Made by a program: the position numbers and the translations under genes
Part shown: piece after piece, positions 21,113 through 28,718 of the stretch
Position numbering within the stretch: position 1 is the stretch's first letter
Layout: every line of letters starts with the position of its first letter
Notes under the pieces: generated by a model
Databases searched by the model: none
Told to the model about the DNA's origin: nothing
What the model saw: the letters and a program-made list of their open reading frames with translations, nothing else
Source: Novosphingobium sp. B1
GTDB taxonomy: Bacteria; Pseudomonadota; Alphaproteobacteria; Sphingomonadales; Sphingomonadaceae
Length of the DNA: 64,000 nucleotides
Direction of reading: 5' to 3'
Assembly (NCBI RefSeq): GCF_900176395.1
Contig: NZ_FWXL01000005.1
Coordinates: 124,001-188,000 of the forward strand

Positions 21113-22084
21113 TCAGTTGATCTTGACCTGGAAGGTCACGGTACGGGTCTGACCTGCAGCGACAGTGCCGAGCGAAACCGCAACTCCATCCGTGTTCGAG
21201 GCCTTGCCGGCGTCGTTGTCGGCAGCATCGGAAAGCCCCGTGCCCTGCAAGGTGAGCGAACTCGGCTGATAGGTCGTGCCGGTTGGGATGACGTCAGTGA
21301 TGGACGCGCCATCGACAGTGCCGCTGCCGGTCATATTTGCGACGATCTTGTAGGTAATGACCGCGCCGGGAATTGATTGCGTGCCACCGTACGGGTCAGA
21401 CGTCGTGGCCGACTTCTCGATCGAGAGCGACGCGATGCTCGCCGTGATTGCCTGGCTTGCATCCTGCGTTGCCGTGGATGCGCCTACGACGGCATCGCTG
21501 CCCCCGTCGCCCTTTGCGGCAAAGACCGTGCCTGCGCTGCCGGTGCCGGTATCAGAGGTCGCCACCAGTTTGATGTTGCTGGTCTGACCATCCGCCGCGC
21601 CCTCCGGCAGCTTGGCAATCACGAACACAGTCACACTGCCATCGTGCACAATCGCCGAGGTCGGTGTGCCCGTAGAAAGGACGGTGTCCTTGGTGGGATC
21701 GTAGATGCCGTCGCCGTCGTCGACGACGATCTGCTGAACGATCATGTCGTAGTCGTTGCCTGCCACCGCGGCATTCGCGACGAGATTGAACGCTTCCGTT
21801 CCGTTACCGGTATTGGTCACCTTGAAGGTAAACACGGCGGTATCTTGTGACGTCATCGCTGCACCCTGAGAGGACACGGCTACGTCGAGCAGTTCGTCAA
21901 CCTTGATCTCGACCGTGTTCGACAAGACAGTTTTCGTGGCACTGCCACTGGTGTAACTGGCCTGCGCGGTGTTCTTGATGATCGTGCCAGCCTCGACGCC
22001 TTCGGCATGTGCGACGTTGGCTGCAAGGGCCGCGGCTGCGATTGCCAGAGCGGATGTTAAACTTTTTGAAGTGCAGTGTGACAT
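21113..22084 (-). CDS. Exported DUF11-type protein, first gene of operon
   Basis: A 323-residue protein with a signal peptide (SALAIAAAALAANVAHA). The mature part opens EAGTIIKNTAQASYTSG, followed by a beta-rich domain containing VDDGDGIYDPTKDTV. A DUF11-like module (IEKSATTSDPYGGTQSIPGAVITYKIVANMTGSG) leads to the C-terminal TVTFQVKIN. It is the promoter-proximal gene of five in a row and likely the most abundant product. It is divergent from a LuxR-type response regulator across 155 bp. No lipobox or membrane anchor is visible, so it is probably secreted or held by other surface proteins. Confidence 0.85.
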   Translation of the reverse strand: MSHCTSKSLTSALAIAAAALAANVAHAEGVEAGTIIKNTAQASYTSGSATKTVLSNTVEIKVDELLDVAVSSQGAAMTSQDTAVFTFKVTNTGNGTEAFNLVANAAVAGNDYDMIVQQIVVDDGDGIYDPTKDTVLSTGTPTSAIVHDGSVTVFVIAKLPEGAADGQTSNIKLVATSDTGTGSAGTVFAAKGDGGSDAVVGASTATQDASQAITASIASLSIEKSATTSDPYGGTQSIPGAVITYKIVANMTGSGTVDGASITDVIPTGTTYQPSSLTLQGTGLSDAADNDAGKASNTDGVAVSLGTVAAGQTRTVTFQVKIN

Positions 22085-22182
22085 GACCTGTCCTTCCGTA
22101 TGCAGTGGGGTCTAGTCAGATTTGCTCGGAACCGGAGCGGGTTTGTACGTATTCCACCCTAAGTATGAGTGAACGGGGGCTC

Positions 22183-22192
22183 TGGTTAACCA
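22183..22192. promoter_or_regulatory. Perfect palindrome in the DUF11 operon / response regulator promoter region
   Basis: TGGTTAACCA is a perfect 10-bp palindrome, about 100 bp upstream of the first DUF11 gene and 48 bp upstream of the regulator start. It is a possible binding site for the adjacent LuxR-type regulator. No second copy was noticed nearby, so this is tentative. Confidence 0.3.
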
Positions 22193-22239
22193 ACCGTTAG
22201 CATCTAGCTACGCAAAAAAGATAGAAGTGGGTCGAAATA

Positions 22240-22908
22240 GTGCCGCGCAATACCAATCCCGTGACGAAGGTCGCGGTAATAGATGATCATGCACTGTGCC
22301 GAATGTCATTGAAAGCGATGATACAGTCGGTAGATCCATCAATTATTGTCAAAGAGTTCGGAAAGATATCTGATTTATTCGATGATGTTGACCGTGATGA
22401 TCTTCGGGCAATCTTTCTCGATCTTGGCCTTCCCGATGGCCAGGGTCTAATGAATGTTTCGCTGATACGCTCGATCGCGAAAGGTTCGCCGGTTGTCGTC
22501 GTTACCGCCGACGAAAAGCCAGAGACGCGCGATGGCGCTCTCCAACTTGGCGCTGCCGGCTTCTGGCCCAAGTCTGGAAACCTCGCCGAGATGGAGACCA
22601 TACTTCGGGATGTCTTCAATCAGCATGAGGCTGGCAGCTTGAGGCAGAAAGCTGGCTTTTCCCCCGCAGGACCTGTGCCGACCGAAACACCTCACTTGCT
22701 GGCCAGTTCACCAGCCCTGCTCTCGCCTGCCCAAATCAAGGTTCTCAACGAGTTGGTCAAAGGGCACTCCAACAAGATCATCGCCTACGAACTCGGGGTC
22801 GCGGAAGCGACGGTGAAGAGCCACCTGGCTGCGACCTTCCGGGCCCTCGGAGCGACCAATCGCTCTCAGGCACTTCTCAGGGCAAGAGAGCTCGGCTTGA
22901 TCGGCTAG
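22240..22908 (+). CDS. Response regulator, REC and LuxR-type DNA-binding domains
   Basis: A 222-residue NarL/FixJ-type regulator. The receiver domain (about 10-125) has the acidic pair in VIDDH, phospho-acceptor Asp61 in FLDLGLPDG, and the conserved Thr and Lys (VVVVTADEK, GFWPKSG). The LuxR helix-turn-helix is at about 160-220 (HSNKIIAYELGVAEATVKSHL). It starts with GTG at 22240; the next in-frame ATG would cut into the receiver. It is divergent from the DUF11 operon and convergent with an HPt gene, so it probably receives phosphate from that HPt and controls the operon. The pairing is inferred from position. Confidence 0.88.
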   Translation: MPRNTNPVTKVAVIDDHALCRMSLKAMIQSVDPSIIVKEFGKISDLFDDVDRDDLRAIFLDLGLPDGQGLMNVSLIRSIAKGSPVVVVTADEKPETRDGALQLGAAGFWPKSGNLAEMETILRDVFNQHEAGSLRQKAGFSPAGPVPTETPHLLASSPALLSPAQIKVLNELVKGHSNKIIAYELGVAEATVKSHLAATFRALGATNRSQALLRARELGLIG

Positions 22909-22956
22909 CTGACAATCGCAAATGGGCTGACGGCCCCGGTGTGCGAAGCGTCTAGC

Positions 22957-23361
22957 CTACGCCGGTGGCCGGGCATTCCGCAGGTAGTTAACGACCGCTT
23001 CGACAGTTTCCCGATAAACAATGCGGAGCCTGGCAGCTGCCGCCTTTCCGGAATTGGGCCCTAAATCGGGCTCGGCCTCCGCTTTCTGCACCTCAGCGGC
23101 AAGCTGCTGTGCACCAACTGCAAAAGCGATGCCCTTCAACGCGTGAAGAGAGGCCGCGGCGGCTTCATGCTGCCCCTCTTCCAAGGCGCCAAGCGCTTTG
23201 TCCAACAACTCTCCAGTTGAAGCTTCAAAAAGCGACAGCATGCTCACAATCGTTTCCCGATCGAGCTGCTCACCATATAGCGTCTCTGGGTTTAGCAGCG
23301 CTGATGCAGTCAAATCGGTGCTCGATCCTGTTTGCCACGGCCAGAGATCAGGCTTCAGCAC
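22957..23361 (-). CDS. Stand-alone HPt (histidine phosphotransfer) protein
   Basis: A 134-residue, mostly helical protein. The phospho-accepting His73 is in the HPt signature SLHALKGIAFAVGA. A stand-alone HPt carries phosphate between the receiver of a hybrid kinase and a final response regulator. Both kinds of partner are encoded within 14 kb (hybrid kinase and LuxR-type regulator). The frame opens with GTG at 23361 and no strong ribosome site is visible; an internal ATG at MLSLFEAS would still leave the His in place. It converges on the regulator gene with 48 bp between them and abuts the IS3 element upstream. Confidence 0.85.
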   Translation of the reverse strand: MLKPDLWPWQTGSSTDLTASALLNPETLYGEQLDRETIVSMLSLFEASTGELLDKALGALEEGQHEAAAASLHALKGIAFAVGAQQLAAEVQKAEAEPDLGPNSGKAAAARLRIVYRETVEAVVNYLRNARPPA

Positions 23362-23453
23362 AAACGAAGTGCAAAATCCAGAAGCCGTTCAAAGCCAGGA
23401 ATGATCAAGCCTTGCGAGGCACGGCAGGTCGAGTGTGACCTGCCACGGGACTT

Positions 23454-23815
23454 TCATCCAGCTCTGATTAGAGCCTCGGCGGTTGTGGTAATGCCTTTCA
23501 GCGCCTTGTTTGCAATGGGGTCAGGCATGCCTGACCCCATTGCAAAAATCGTTTCCGCGTAGCTGGCCGGGGTCTGGTATCCGATCGAGGAGTGCGGGCG
23601 GCAGGCGTTGTGATCCTCTGCCCACTCGCGGATCGCGGCGCGGGCATGATCGAGGCCGTGGAACAGCGTCTCGTTCAACAGTTCGTCCCACATCCGTCCG
23701 TTGAAGGATTCCACGTAGCCGTTCTGCATCGGCTTTCCGGGGGCGATGTAGTGCCAATCGATCTCATGATCCTTGCACCAGGCCAGAATCGCATTGGCGG
23801 TGAACTCGGTCCCGT
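23454..23815 (-). pseudogene. IS3 transposase OrfB, C-terminal part (split by IS110 element)
   Basis: Encodes the last part of the DDE integrase core: [20 protein letters not shown], then the [18 protein letters not shown] segment with the catalytic Glu, ending TAEALIRAG. Joined to the part at 25472-26018 through one copy of the shared CGT, the frame would be continuous at about 301 codons. The gene was therefore intact before the second insertion. Its 3' region contains a perfect 38-bp palindrome. Confidence 0.85.
23509..23546. repeat. Perfect 38-bp palindrome (REP-like)
   Basis: The arm TTTGCAATGGGGTCAGGCA is followed directly by its exact reverse complement, giving 38 bp with no loop. It lies inside the 3' end of the IS3 orfB and is read in frame there. 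The core GGGGTCAGGC / GCCTGACCCC resembles REP-type palindromes. Confidence 0.9.
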
Positions 23816-23849
23816 AGCAAATTGGGAACCGGTCCCTCGAAGAGCCGGA

Positions 23850-23960
23850 TTGCCTTGATGAAGGCAAGGGCGCGTAGCGCCCGCAGGCTTCATCAAGGCG
23901 GCCATGATCGGCCAGCAGGTCTCTAAAGTGAAGTTGTCGACTCAACCCTTTGGAGACTGA
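23850..23960 (+). ncRNA. Candidate bridge RNA in the IS110 left end
   Basis: Two strong nested hairpins lie between the left boundary and the transposase start. The first has a perfect 12-bp outer stem (GCCTTGATGAAG at 23852-23863 with its complement at 23888-23899) and a 6-bp inner stem GGGCGC / GCGCCC. The second pairs GTCTC-AAAG (23919-23928) with CTTT-GAGAC (23948-23957). IS110 elements are known to encode a structured bridge RNA in a non-coding end that guides target choice, and the position fits. The guide loops were not assigned, and the RNA could instead lie in the right end. Confidence 0.5.
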
Positions 23961-23966
23961 CCGACC

Positions 23967-25259
23967 ATGACCAAGCGAAGCCCTACTCCCGCCAACGCCG
24001 TGCTGGTAGCCATCGATATGTCCAAGCACCGCCAAGAAGTACTGATCGAACGTCCGGAAGGCGGCCGCCGGCGGCGAATGACTGTGATGGCAACCAAGGC
24101 GGACTATGATCGCCTCGCAGCGGACCTCGGAGAGATTGGGCGGCCGATTGTCGTCGGCTTTGAAGCCACCGGTAACTACCATCGCACCCTGGCGCACCGT
24201 TTGCTGGCCGCAGGTTTCGAGCTGCGGTTGATTTCGTCGGTTGCGCTGGCCCGAACCCGTGAGGCTTTGCACAACGGCTGGGACAAGAACGATTCCAAAG
24301 ACGCGCAAGTGATCCTGCATATGCTGCGGATCGGCGCCACCCAGCGCTATGTCGATCCGCTTGCCGCTGGGATCAACGATCTGCAGGAGATGTCGAAGAC
24401 ACACGAAGCCATTTCCAAGGCAAAGACCCAGACCTGGCACCGGATCCTGACGCACTACCTTCCGCTGTACTTCCCGGAGATCGAGCGGTTCGCCGGCAAC
24501 AGCCGGTCGGACTGGTTCCTGGCCTTGCTCGAGCGGTTTCCTACCCCGGTGAGCATGACATCGCTCGGCCTGGAGGCATTTACGCGCGAGGCCTGGTCGC
24601 TGGTCGGCCGCAAGGTCTCCAAGGCTCGCTTAATCAACGATATTTACGAGACCGCTTGCGCTTCGGTCGCACTACCGGTCGACGAGGATGCCGTCGCGAT
24701 CGCCATGTTCCGCATGGTGATCGCGCAGGCGCGCAGGCTGATCCGGCAACGCGACGAGATCGAGCGGACTGCGAACGCCGTGCTCAGCGAGAACCGCGAT
24801 TACCAGCTCCTGCGCATGATCCCCGGGATCGGCCCGATCAATGCACTCACAATCCTCGCTGAGGCCGGCGATCTGCGGCGCTTCAACCATCATCGCCAGT
24901 TCCTGAAGTTTTGTGGGCTCGACCTGGCCACATGCCAGTCGGGCACTTTCCGCGGGCGGACCAAGCTGTCGAAGTACGGTAACGCCCGGTTACGCCGCAC
25001 CTTCTGGATGGCGACCCAAGTCGCCATCCGCCAGCGCGACAACAGTTTCCGCGATAAGCTTGGCCGCTATGTTGCCGGCCATGGCAACGACCCCGATCGC
25101 CGCCGCAAGGCGATGACTGCACTCACCGCCAAGATGGCGCGCGTCGCGCACGCCGTCATCAAGACGGGAGCCGAGTACCGTCCGTTCGTCGAACGGGCGG
25201 ACACCAGATGGAAGGACCCCTCTCTGTTGTGCCGTGAGGGCGCTGCGGCGACCCTGTAG
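23967..25259 (+). CDS. IS110-family DEDD transposase
   Basis: A 430-residue recombinase, apparently intact. The N-terminal RuvC-like DEDD domain has acidic residues in [17 protein letters not shown] and [10 protein letters not shown]. The C-terminal Transposase_20 domain has the helix-hairpin-helix-like [19 protein letters not shown] and the probable nucleophilic serine in [16 protein letters not shown]. Members insert their circular form using an RNA guide and leave little or no target duplication. That agrees with the 3-nt overlap at the ends. Confidence 0.92.
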   Translation: MTKRSPTPANAVLVAIDMSKHRQEVLIERPEGGRRRRMTVMATKADYDRLAADLGEIGRPIVVGFEATGNYHRTLAHRLLAAGFELRLISSVALARTREALHNGWDKNDSKDAQVILHMLRIGATQRYVDPLAAGINDLQEMSKTHEAISKAKTQTWHRILTHYLPLYFPEIERFAGNSRSDWFLALLERFPTPVSMTSLGLEAFTREAWSLVGRKVSKARLINDIYETACASVALPVDEDAVAIAMFRMVIAQARRLIRQRDEIERTANAVLSENRDYQLLRMIPGIGPINALTILAEAGDLRRFNHHRQFLKFCGLDLATCQSGTFRGRTKLSKYGNARLRRTFWMATQVAIRQRDNSFRDKLGRYVAGHGNDPDRRRKAMTALTAKMARVAHAVIKTGAEYRPFVERADTRWKDPSLLCREGAAATL

Positions 25260-25471
25260 ATAATGTTCGGGCCTTCCATCTGGCATCCGCATCTCATTTT
25301 AAGGACGGTGAAGACCACGACCGGCACGGCCGCTGGATCCTGTGTTTGCTATGGCCGAGAGCGCATTCCTTGACGATGGAAGCCATCTGGATCAGAACGC
25401 AATGAGCGCCGATCGCAATCGGCGCAACGAGACCTGCTGGCCGTTTTCCGCCGCTGCTTCCCGACCTAGGA

Positions 25472-26018
25472 CGTTGTCGCTGACGATCATGCCCGGCTTG
25501 TCGCGCCAGGCGATGATGTCGGTCAGTTCGCGCGCCACGCGGCGGCCGGAGATCGACGTATCGGGGATCGCGGCGAGGCATTCCCTGGTCACATCATCGA
25601 CGATGTTGAGCACCCGGAACCGCCTGCCACAGGCGAACTGGTCATGGACGAAGTCCAGACTCCAGCGGGCATTGGGCCGAGCAGCCACGAGGATCGGAGC
25701 CCGTGTGCCGACCGCCCTGCGCCGGGCCCGGCGCTTGCGAACGCCAAGCCCTTCTTCCCGATAGAGTCGGTAGACACGGTTGATGCCTGATAGCTCTCCT
25801 TCCCGCCGCAGCAAGATGTGCCGCCGACGGTAGCCGAACCGGCGCCGTTCATTGGCAAGCTCGCGCAAACGCGTACGCAACTCCGTCTCCGGTGGCCGCC
25901 GGGACTGGTAGCGAACGCTCTTGCGATCGGCATCGATGACGCGGCACGCCCGCCGCTCGCTCATCCCGTGATCCCGAAGATGAGCAACCGCTTCCCGCTG
26001 TGCGACGGGCGTCACCAT
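25472..26018 (-). pseudogene. IS3 transposase OrfB, N-terminal part (split by IS110 element)
   Basis: Starts with ATG overlapping the A7 slippery run at the end of orfA. It encodes the HTH_21-like region (MVTPVAQREAVAHLRDHGMSE) and the beginning of the integrase core (WSLDFVHDQF with the first catalytic Asp, then GMIVSDN with the second). The frame is broken after SDN by the IS110 insertion and resumes at 23815. The native product would be an OrfAB fusion made by frameshifting. Confidence 0.85.
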
Positions 26019-26278
26019 TTTTTTGTGAGAAGGTCCTTCAACGCCGCGTTGTCCAACATGGCATCCGCAAGAAGACGTTTCAGCTTCGCGTTCTCGTCCT
26101 CAAGCGAGCGCAGCCGCTTCGCCTCGGACACTTCCATGCCGCCGTACTTGGCCTTCCAGTTGTAGATCGTCGCCTCGGATATGCCGTGCCGCCGCGCCAG
26201 ATCGCCGGTCTTCACGCCGGCCTCTGCCTCCTTCAACACGCCAATGATCTGCTCTTCCGTAAACCTCTTGCGCTTCAT
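26012..26278 (-). CDS. IS3-family transposase OrfA
   Basis: An 88-residue DNA-binding protein: an HTH_8-type domain (FTEEQIIGVLKEAEAGVKTGDLARRHGISEATIYNWK), then a leucine-zipper-like coiled coil (LRSLEDENAKLKRLLADAM). It ends TKKW at an A7 run (26018-26024), where a -1 frameshift would join it to OrfB, as is standard in IS3 elements. Intact here, but the element cannot make a full OrfAB. Confidence 0.9.
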   Translation of the reverse strand: MKRKRFTEEQIIGVLKEAEAGVKTGDLARRHGISEATIYNWKAKYGGMEVSEAKRLRSLEDENAKLKRLLADAMLDNAALKDLLTKKW

Positions 26279-26373
26279 CTCGTCCGTCCTCGTCTGGGCC
26301 GGACTCTAATCGCAACTGGAGGAAATTACCCGTGGCAGGTCAGGGTCGGTCGAGTTTAAGTCCTTTCAGCAGG

Positions 26374-26401
26374 CAAAATCAGGCCTCCAAGGCTAAGGCC
26401 T
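26374..26401 (-). terminator. Possible terminator downstream of tRNA-Thr
   Basis: On the minus strand two AGGCCT segments can pair across a 9-nt loop and are followed by GATTTTG. It lies about 50 bp past the tRNA 3' end. The T-run is short, so confidence is modest. Confidence 0.4.
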
Positions 26402-26452
26402 TTTGGTAGGAAGCCGATGATTTTCCTTGGGAAAGCACCTTAAAGAAGGTGG

Positions 26453-26525
26453 TGCCGCTTACGTGACTCGAACACGTGACCCCATCATTACGAATGATGT
26501 GCTCTACCAACTGAGCTAAAGCGGC
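26453..26525 (-). tRNA. tRNA-Thr (anticodon CGT)
   Basis: 73-nt cloverleaf on the minus strand. The acceptor stem GCCGCTT pairs exactly with AAGCGGC. D-arm GCTC/GAGC is present, the anticodon stem CATCA/TGATG encloses loop TTCGTAA with anticodon CGT, and the T-arm ACGTG-TTCGAGT-CACGT is perfect. Discriminator A is followed by CC, and the CCA end is not fully encoded. It reads ACG codons. It lies between bioA and the IS3 element. Confidence 0.95.
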
Positions 26526-26602
26526 CTGTCTCCAGACAGGCGCGGCGTTTAGCCATGCGTCCGGTGAGAGGCAACCCTTTTCGCACGTCGGACTGTTGAT
26601 AT

Positions 26603-27877
26603 TTAGCTGAAGCTTCTGATGCTCCACTCCCTTACCGCGGATACCATGGCGTCTGCAATCGCGCGCACGTCATCCTCGCCGGAGACCAGTGGCGGGGTGG
26701 TGTACAGAATGTCACGGAAGGGCCGCAGCCAAATACCCTGAGCAATGCATGCCGCAGAGAGCTCTTCCGCCGGCGCAGCCCTGTCCAACTGAATGACGCC
26801 AATTGCGCCACGGACGCGCACATCGACAACGCCGGGCAAGCTTTTCGCCGGAGCAAGTTGACGAAGCAGTTGCTCGCTGATGGCGCGGGCCTGCGCAAGG
26901 CGAGGCTCGCTTGCAAACAGATCAAGCGAAGCGTTCGCAGCGGCACAGCCCAGCGCATTTCCCATGTACGTCGGGCCATGCATGAGCGCAGACTGAGCCT
27001 TGTCAGAGAGAAAACCTTCGTAGATGCGTTTGCTGGCGACAGTTGCTGCAAGTGGCAGCGTTCCTCCCGTAAGAGCCTTGGACAACGTGACGATGTCGGG
27101 ATCGACCCCGGCAATTTCGCAGGCGAACATGGCATCCCCAAGCCGACCCAGTCCGACGAAAATTTCGTCGAAGATCAACAGGAGGTCGTGCTCATCGGCA
27201 AGCCGGCGCAGAGCCTGAAGAGTGAAAGGATCATGAAATACCATGCCGCCAGCGCCCTGCACGAGCGGTTCGATGACAATGCCAGCCAGATCGCTTGCAT
27301 GACGTTCGAGCAATCGACCGAGCGCGGCTTCGTCTTCGGGATTGCGTGGCAAGTCGACGACGAGCTGCTCAAGGAGCGCGCCCTTGAACAGGCTGTGCAT
27401 GCCCTCGTCGGGATCGCAAACGCTCATGGTGGCAAAGGTGTCGCCGTGATAGCCGCCGCGAAAGCACAGGAACTTCATTCGCCGACGACCGCGGTTGACC
27501 CAGTACTGCGCAGCCATCTTCATCGCGACTTCAACAGCGACCGAGCCGGAATCGCTGAAGAAGACGTGCTCGAGATCGCCCGGCAGCATTTCAGCAAGCC
27601 TTCGCGCCAGGACATAAGCCTGCTCATGCGCAAGCCCGCCCAGCATGACATGGGGAAGTGTTTCGAGCTGCCGCTTCACTGCCCGTTCGATGTGTGGGTG
27701 CCGATACCCGTGGACGGTTGACCACCAGCTTGAGACGCCGTCGATGAGCTCCCGACCATCGGCCAGCCTCAGCCGCGTTCCGGTTGCGGAAATCACCTCC
27801 AGGGGGGCACGCGCGGTCTGCATCTGCGTATAGGGCAGCCAGACGTGCCTTTGCCCGGCTTCATACCAATCCGTCAT
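26603..27877 (-). CDS. bioA: Adenosylmethionine-8-amino-7-oxononanoate aminotransferase
   Basis: A 424-residue class III PLP aminotransferase. It converts KAPA to DAPA with S-adenosylmethionine as amino donor in biotin synthesis. Diagnostic features: WLPYTQM near the N-terminus, DGVSSWWSTVHGYRHP, SDSGSVAVEVAMKMA, the PLP-binding Asp in LIFDEIFVGLGRLG, and the Schiff-base lysine in TLSKALTGG. The ATG at 27877 gives the usual family length; a longer frame extends 50 codons upstream with no family similarity. No other bio genes lie in the window. The 2'-5' RNA ligase-like gene ends 58 bp upstream on the same strand. Confidence 0.93.
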   Translation of the reverse strand: MTDWYEAGQRHVWLPYTQMQTARAPLEVISATGTRLRLADGRELIDGVSSWWSTVHGYRHPHIERAVKRQLETLPHVMLGGLAHEQAYVLARRLAEMLPGDLEHVFFSDSGSVAVEVAMKMAAQYWVNRGRRRMKFLCFRGGYHGDTFATMSVCDPDEGMHSLFKGALLEQLVVDLPRNPEDEAALGRLLERHASDLAGIVIEPLVQGAGGMVFHDPFTLQALRRLADEHDLLLIFDEIFVGLGRLGDAMFACEIAGVDPDIVTLSKALTGGTLPLAATVASKRIYEGFLSDKAQSALMHGPTYMGNALGCAAANASLDLFASEPRLAQARAISEQLLRQLAPAKSLPGVVDVRVRGAIGVIQLDRAAPAEELSAACIAQGIWLRPFRDILYTTPPLVSGEDDVRAIADAMVSAVREWSIRSFS

Positions 27878-27935
27878 GTCCAGCAGCGCTCTTAGCAAGA
27901 AGGGTGCTTCGCCCTGCCCCGGTTGGCCGTTCCAA

Positions 27936-28475
27936 TCAAGGGTGGCTGCCAGCCTTTCCGTGAAAGCGCCACTGCCCTGCAGGCTCCCACGGCCCGCCGA
28001 GGTAGCGATTGACCGACAGCCCCGCAAAGTTGAAATTGCGTGGCCTGAATATCGCCGCGAGTTCGGTCTGGAGGGCGCGCGCCTGCGCCCTTGAGACCTT
28101 GTTCTGAATGGTAACGTGCAGACGCAACCCCGCCTGATCCTGCTTCGTCAGGAGGCCATGAAATCTGTCGGCGATGTTGGCTCGCACTGTGTCAATGCCC
28201 GGACTGTGGATGCGGAAAGCCGTTCCGCCGCCAAGATCCATTATTTCCACGATCTCGGCCGGCACAGGCGCCAGCTGACTTGTCAGGGTGGCCAGAGCGC
28301 TGCGCACCTCGTCGAGCACGAAATAAGGCAAGGCGTGAAAGAGCGTCACGTGCGCTTGGAGCACATTGCGATCAGGTGGAAAATTCTCGCGACGAAGGCG
28401 ATCGAAATGCGCCTGCAGATCCTTGGGCAGAGACGCCGTGACGATCAGAGGAGAGTGAGACGGGCTTTCGTTCAT
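27936..28475 (-). CDS. thpR: 2'-5' RNA ligase family protein (2H phosphoesterase)
   Basis: A 179-residue two-histidine phosphoesterase. Both HxT motifs are present, HVTLFH (about residue 42) and HVTIQN (about 120), forming the pair of catalytic histidines. The ThpR/LigT group makes or opens 2'-5' or 2',3'-cyclic phosphate linkages in RNA; the true substrate of most members is unknown. It is likely cotranscribed with bioA downstream, though no functional link is known. The symbol reflects family membership only. Confidence 0.8.
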   Translation of the reverse strand: MNESPSHSPLIVTASLPKDLQAHFDRLRRENFPPDRNVLQAHVTLFHALPYFVLDEVRSALATLTSQLAPVPAEIVEIMDLGGGTAFRIHSPGIDTVRANIADRFHGLLTKQDQAGLRLHVTIQNKVSRAQARALQTELAAIFRPRNFNFAGLSVNRYLGGPWEPAGQWRFHGKAGSHP

Positions 28476-28604
28476 GATCGGCCTGTCGCATGGGACCGGA
28501 CAAAATCACAACGAAAGCATGGGAGAAGTGGGAACATTCGGCAAAGTCGCGGCATCTTGCTAGCGCCTGACGCCCGGCATAGCCGTAATGTTCCCCCGGA
28601 TACT

Positions 28605-28624
28605 GGGCAGAGCAAGCTCTGTCC
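28605..28624. repeat. Hairpin in the gap between mltG and the RNA ligase-like gene
   Basis: GGGCAGAGC-AA-GCTCTGTCC forms a 9-bp stem with one G-T pair in the 243-bp gap downstream of mltG. There is no T-run on either side, so it is not a classical terminator. Nothing else was recognised in this gap. Confidence 0.4.
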
Positions 28625-28718
28625 CCGTGCCTCCGCCGCGAAGCTTACTGGCGAACGATTAAAAGAAAAGAAACTTTCGCTCGCACTTCGGCGACGCTGA
28701 CAACTGCAATAGCCAAGC

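Larger units (their letters stand above)
23816..25471 (+). mobile_element. IS110-family insertion sequence
   Basis: About 1.66 kb, inserted into the IS3 orfB. Boundaries were set by matching the interrupted transposase: the IS3 sequence stops after CGT at 23813-23815 and resumes with CGT at 25472-25474. There are no long terminal inverted repeats, as usual for IS110. It carries one DEDD transposase gene, a 151-bp structured left end and a 212-bp right end. The right end holds an inverted repeat that overlaps the transposase 3' end (CCAGATGGAAGG at 25204-25215 with its complement at 25272-25283) and an 8-bp hairpin (GCGCCGAT / ATCGGCGC, 25406-25425). Confidence 0.85.
23436..26342 (-). mobile_element. 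IS3-family element interrupted by an IS110-family element
   Basis: Terminal inverted repeats share TGACCTGCCACGGG exactly: the left copy starts at 23436 and the right copy ends at 26342 as its reverse complement. They continue with partial similarity to GATTAGAG. The element is read leftward and holds orfA and orfB. orfB is split by an IS110-type insertion at 23816-25471. Without the insert the element would be about 1.25 kb. No clean 3-4 bp target duplication is seen directly at the ends (GTG versus GGG). An 8-bp direct repeat, GGTCGAGT, lies 1 bp and 5 bp outside the two ends and may be chance. Confidence 0.88.

Noticed and set aside
22128..22150. GGAAC-N15-CGTA as an EcfG promoter for the response regulator
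   Set aside because: The spacer is one base shorter than the accepted 16-17 and the -10 differs from consensus. The match is too weak to report as a feature.
23427..26355. GGTCGAGT direct repeats outside the IS3 ends as a target-site duplication
   Set aside because: They lie at unequal distances (1 bp and 5 bp) from the inverted repeats and are longer than the 3-4 bp expected for IS3.
26343..26600. Genomic island boundary at tRNA-Thr
   Set aside because: The nearby IS3 end is 110 bp away from the tRNA, and no integrase gene or duplicated tRNA end is present.
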